From: DATLBY01 sp035526665
Lineage (GTDB): Bacteria; Acidobacteriota; Terriglobia; Bryobacterales; Bryobacteraceae
Length of the DNA: 5,935 bases
Direction: 5' to 3'
Assembly: GCA_035526665.1 (NCBI GenBank)
Contig: DATLBY010000127.1
Location: 1-5,935 of the forward strand
Below are positions 5,631 through 5,935 of the stretch, piece after piece (within the stretch, counting starts at the first letter, position 1; every line of letters starts with the position of its first letter). The position numbers and the translations under genes were made by a program. The notes below the pieces were generated by a model. The model did no database searches, was not told where the DNA came from, and saw nothing but the letters and a program-made list of their open reading frames with translations.

Positions 5631-5935
5631 AGGAACAGCGAGCCTTGCGAAACGTAGCGAACCGGGAACGATGATCCGTTGAACGCGGCTTAAACAATTG
5701 CGGCAGGCGGGGAGTGAACGGGAATCGGGCGGGGCGCAAAGGTAAGCTTCTCGATAACAAATCGAGCTGGGTGCTTTGATCCTGAGGGTGGTGACGCCCA
5801 ACGGGGAGCGACGGTTTGAGGGTGGATCGAGATCATTGGCACAGATGGATCGGGCAACGGGTACCGGGCAATGAGACTCCCCGAATTCCGGAAACGGAGC
5901 GAGGAGTGGAGTTCGGAACCGAACGGGTTTGACTC
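5615..5935 (+). ncRNA. Candidate structured non-coding RNA, cut by the window end; family not assigned
   Basis: No convincing protein is encoded here in any frame, yet the plus strand is strongly purine-skewed (about 62% from 5631) and rich in short helices. GTTCC (5615-5619) pairs with GGAAC (5632-5636), AGCC (5641-5644) with GGCT (5687-5690), and TTGCG (5698-5702) with CGCAA (5735-5739). CTCGAT-AACAA-ATCGAG (5750-5766) is a perfect 6-bp hairpin. GGGTG-GTGA-CGCCC (5786-5799) and TTCCG-GAAA-CGGAG (5886-5899) are 5-bp hairpins with GNRA tetraloops. The second is enclosed by ACTCC (5876-5880) with GGAGT (5903-5907). GTTCG-GAAC-CGAAC (5911-5924) follows. Such folding with GNRA caps is typical of large RNAs: group II introns, HEARO/omega RNAs 5' of IscB, or phylum-specific RNAs. 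I do not recognise a diagnostic motif of any. The strand is inferred from the purine skew and the tetraloops. Boundaries are approximate. Confidence 0.5.

Noticed and set aside
5791..5799. Group II intron 5' end resembling GUGYG (GTGACGCCC)
   Set aside because: The match to the consensus is incomplete and the same bases form a GTGA tetraloop hairpin with 5786-5790; no EBS pairing or domain V can be shown within the window.
5601..5801. Minus-strand open frame of 66 codons
   Set aside because: It has no recognisable domain and lies opposite the purine-skewed, hairpin-rich RNA candidate.
5871..5935. Possible start of a protein at the ATG at 5871, open to the window end
   Set aside because: Only 21 codons are visible, no ribosome binding site precedes it, and the bases are better explained by nested helices (5876-5907, 5911-5924).
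5911..5935. tRNA or tmRNA T-arm-like end (GGGTTTGACTC)
   Set aside because: The loop would have TTTGA instead of TTCGA, and no acceptor, D-arm or anticodon arm could be matched upstream.
1..5935. CRISPR array, integrase, transposase or toxin-antitoxin genes
   Set aside because: No regularly spaced repeats and no protein motifs of these families were seen in any frame.

Overview
The window looks like a chromosomal piece of a moderately GC-rich bacterium, most likely an acidobacterium of the Solibacter/Bryobacter type. That guess rests on the protein mix (a stand-alone PtsP-like GAF protein, a secreted Ycf48/BNR-repeat protein, a bactofilin next to a degenerate methyltransferase, an Alg5-like glycosyltransferase) and on frequent TTG/GTG starts. 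No database search backs it, so the taxonomy is an inference.

Layout. Positions 1-1467 (minus) hold lysyl-tRNA synthetase, complete at its N terminus and missing only a few C-terminal residues beyond the window edge. A 71-bp divergent intergenic region carries a perfect TATAAT for each direction. Positions 1539-2276 (plus) encode a dolichyl-phosphate-glucosyltransferase-like GT2 enzyme. It converges on, and overlaps by 17 bp, a minus-strand pair: bactofilin (3021-3557), then a methyltransferase-like protein (2260-3018) 2 bp downstream. A 197-bp divergent intergenic region (3558-3754) separates this pair from a plus-strand pair: a GAF-domain protein (3755-4345) and, 4 bp later, an exported five-Asp-box beta-propeller-like protein (4350-5462).

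The last 473 bp (5463-5935) hold no convincing gene. They split into an AT-rich block (about 35% GC by hand count, with a 12-bp imperfect inverted repeat) and a GC-rich, purine-skewed block (about 58% GC, 62% purine on the plus strand). The second block is full of short helices, two of them capped by GNRA tetraloops (GTGA and GAAA). It looks like a structured RNA running off the window, possibly the 5' non-coding part of a mobile element such as an IscB-associated HEARO/omega RNA or a group II intron. This is the most interesting part of the window, but its family cannot be fixed from sequence reading alone.

Functional reading. LysS is housekeeping. The glycosyltransferase, bactofilin and methyltransferase-like protein fit an envelope or cell-shape theme, and the GAF/Ycf48 pair suggests a small sensor plus an exported repeat protein. 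These links come from gene order and family knowledge and are not demonstrated. A recurring feature is a -10 hexamer placed 6-7 bp before a TTG or GTG start (1539 and 3755), which suggests leaderless mRNAs.
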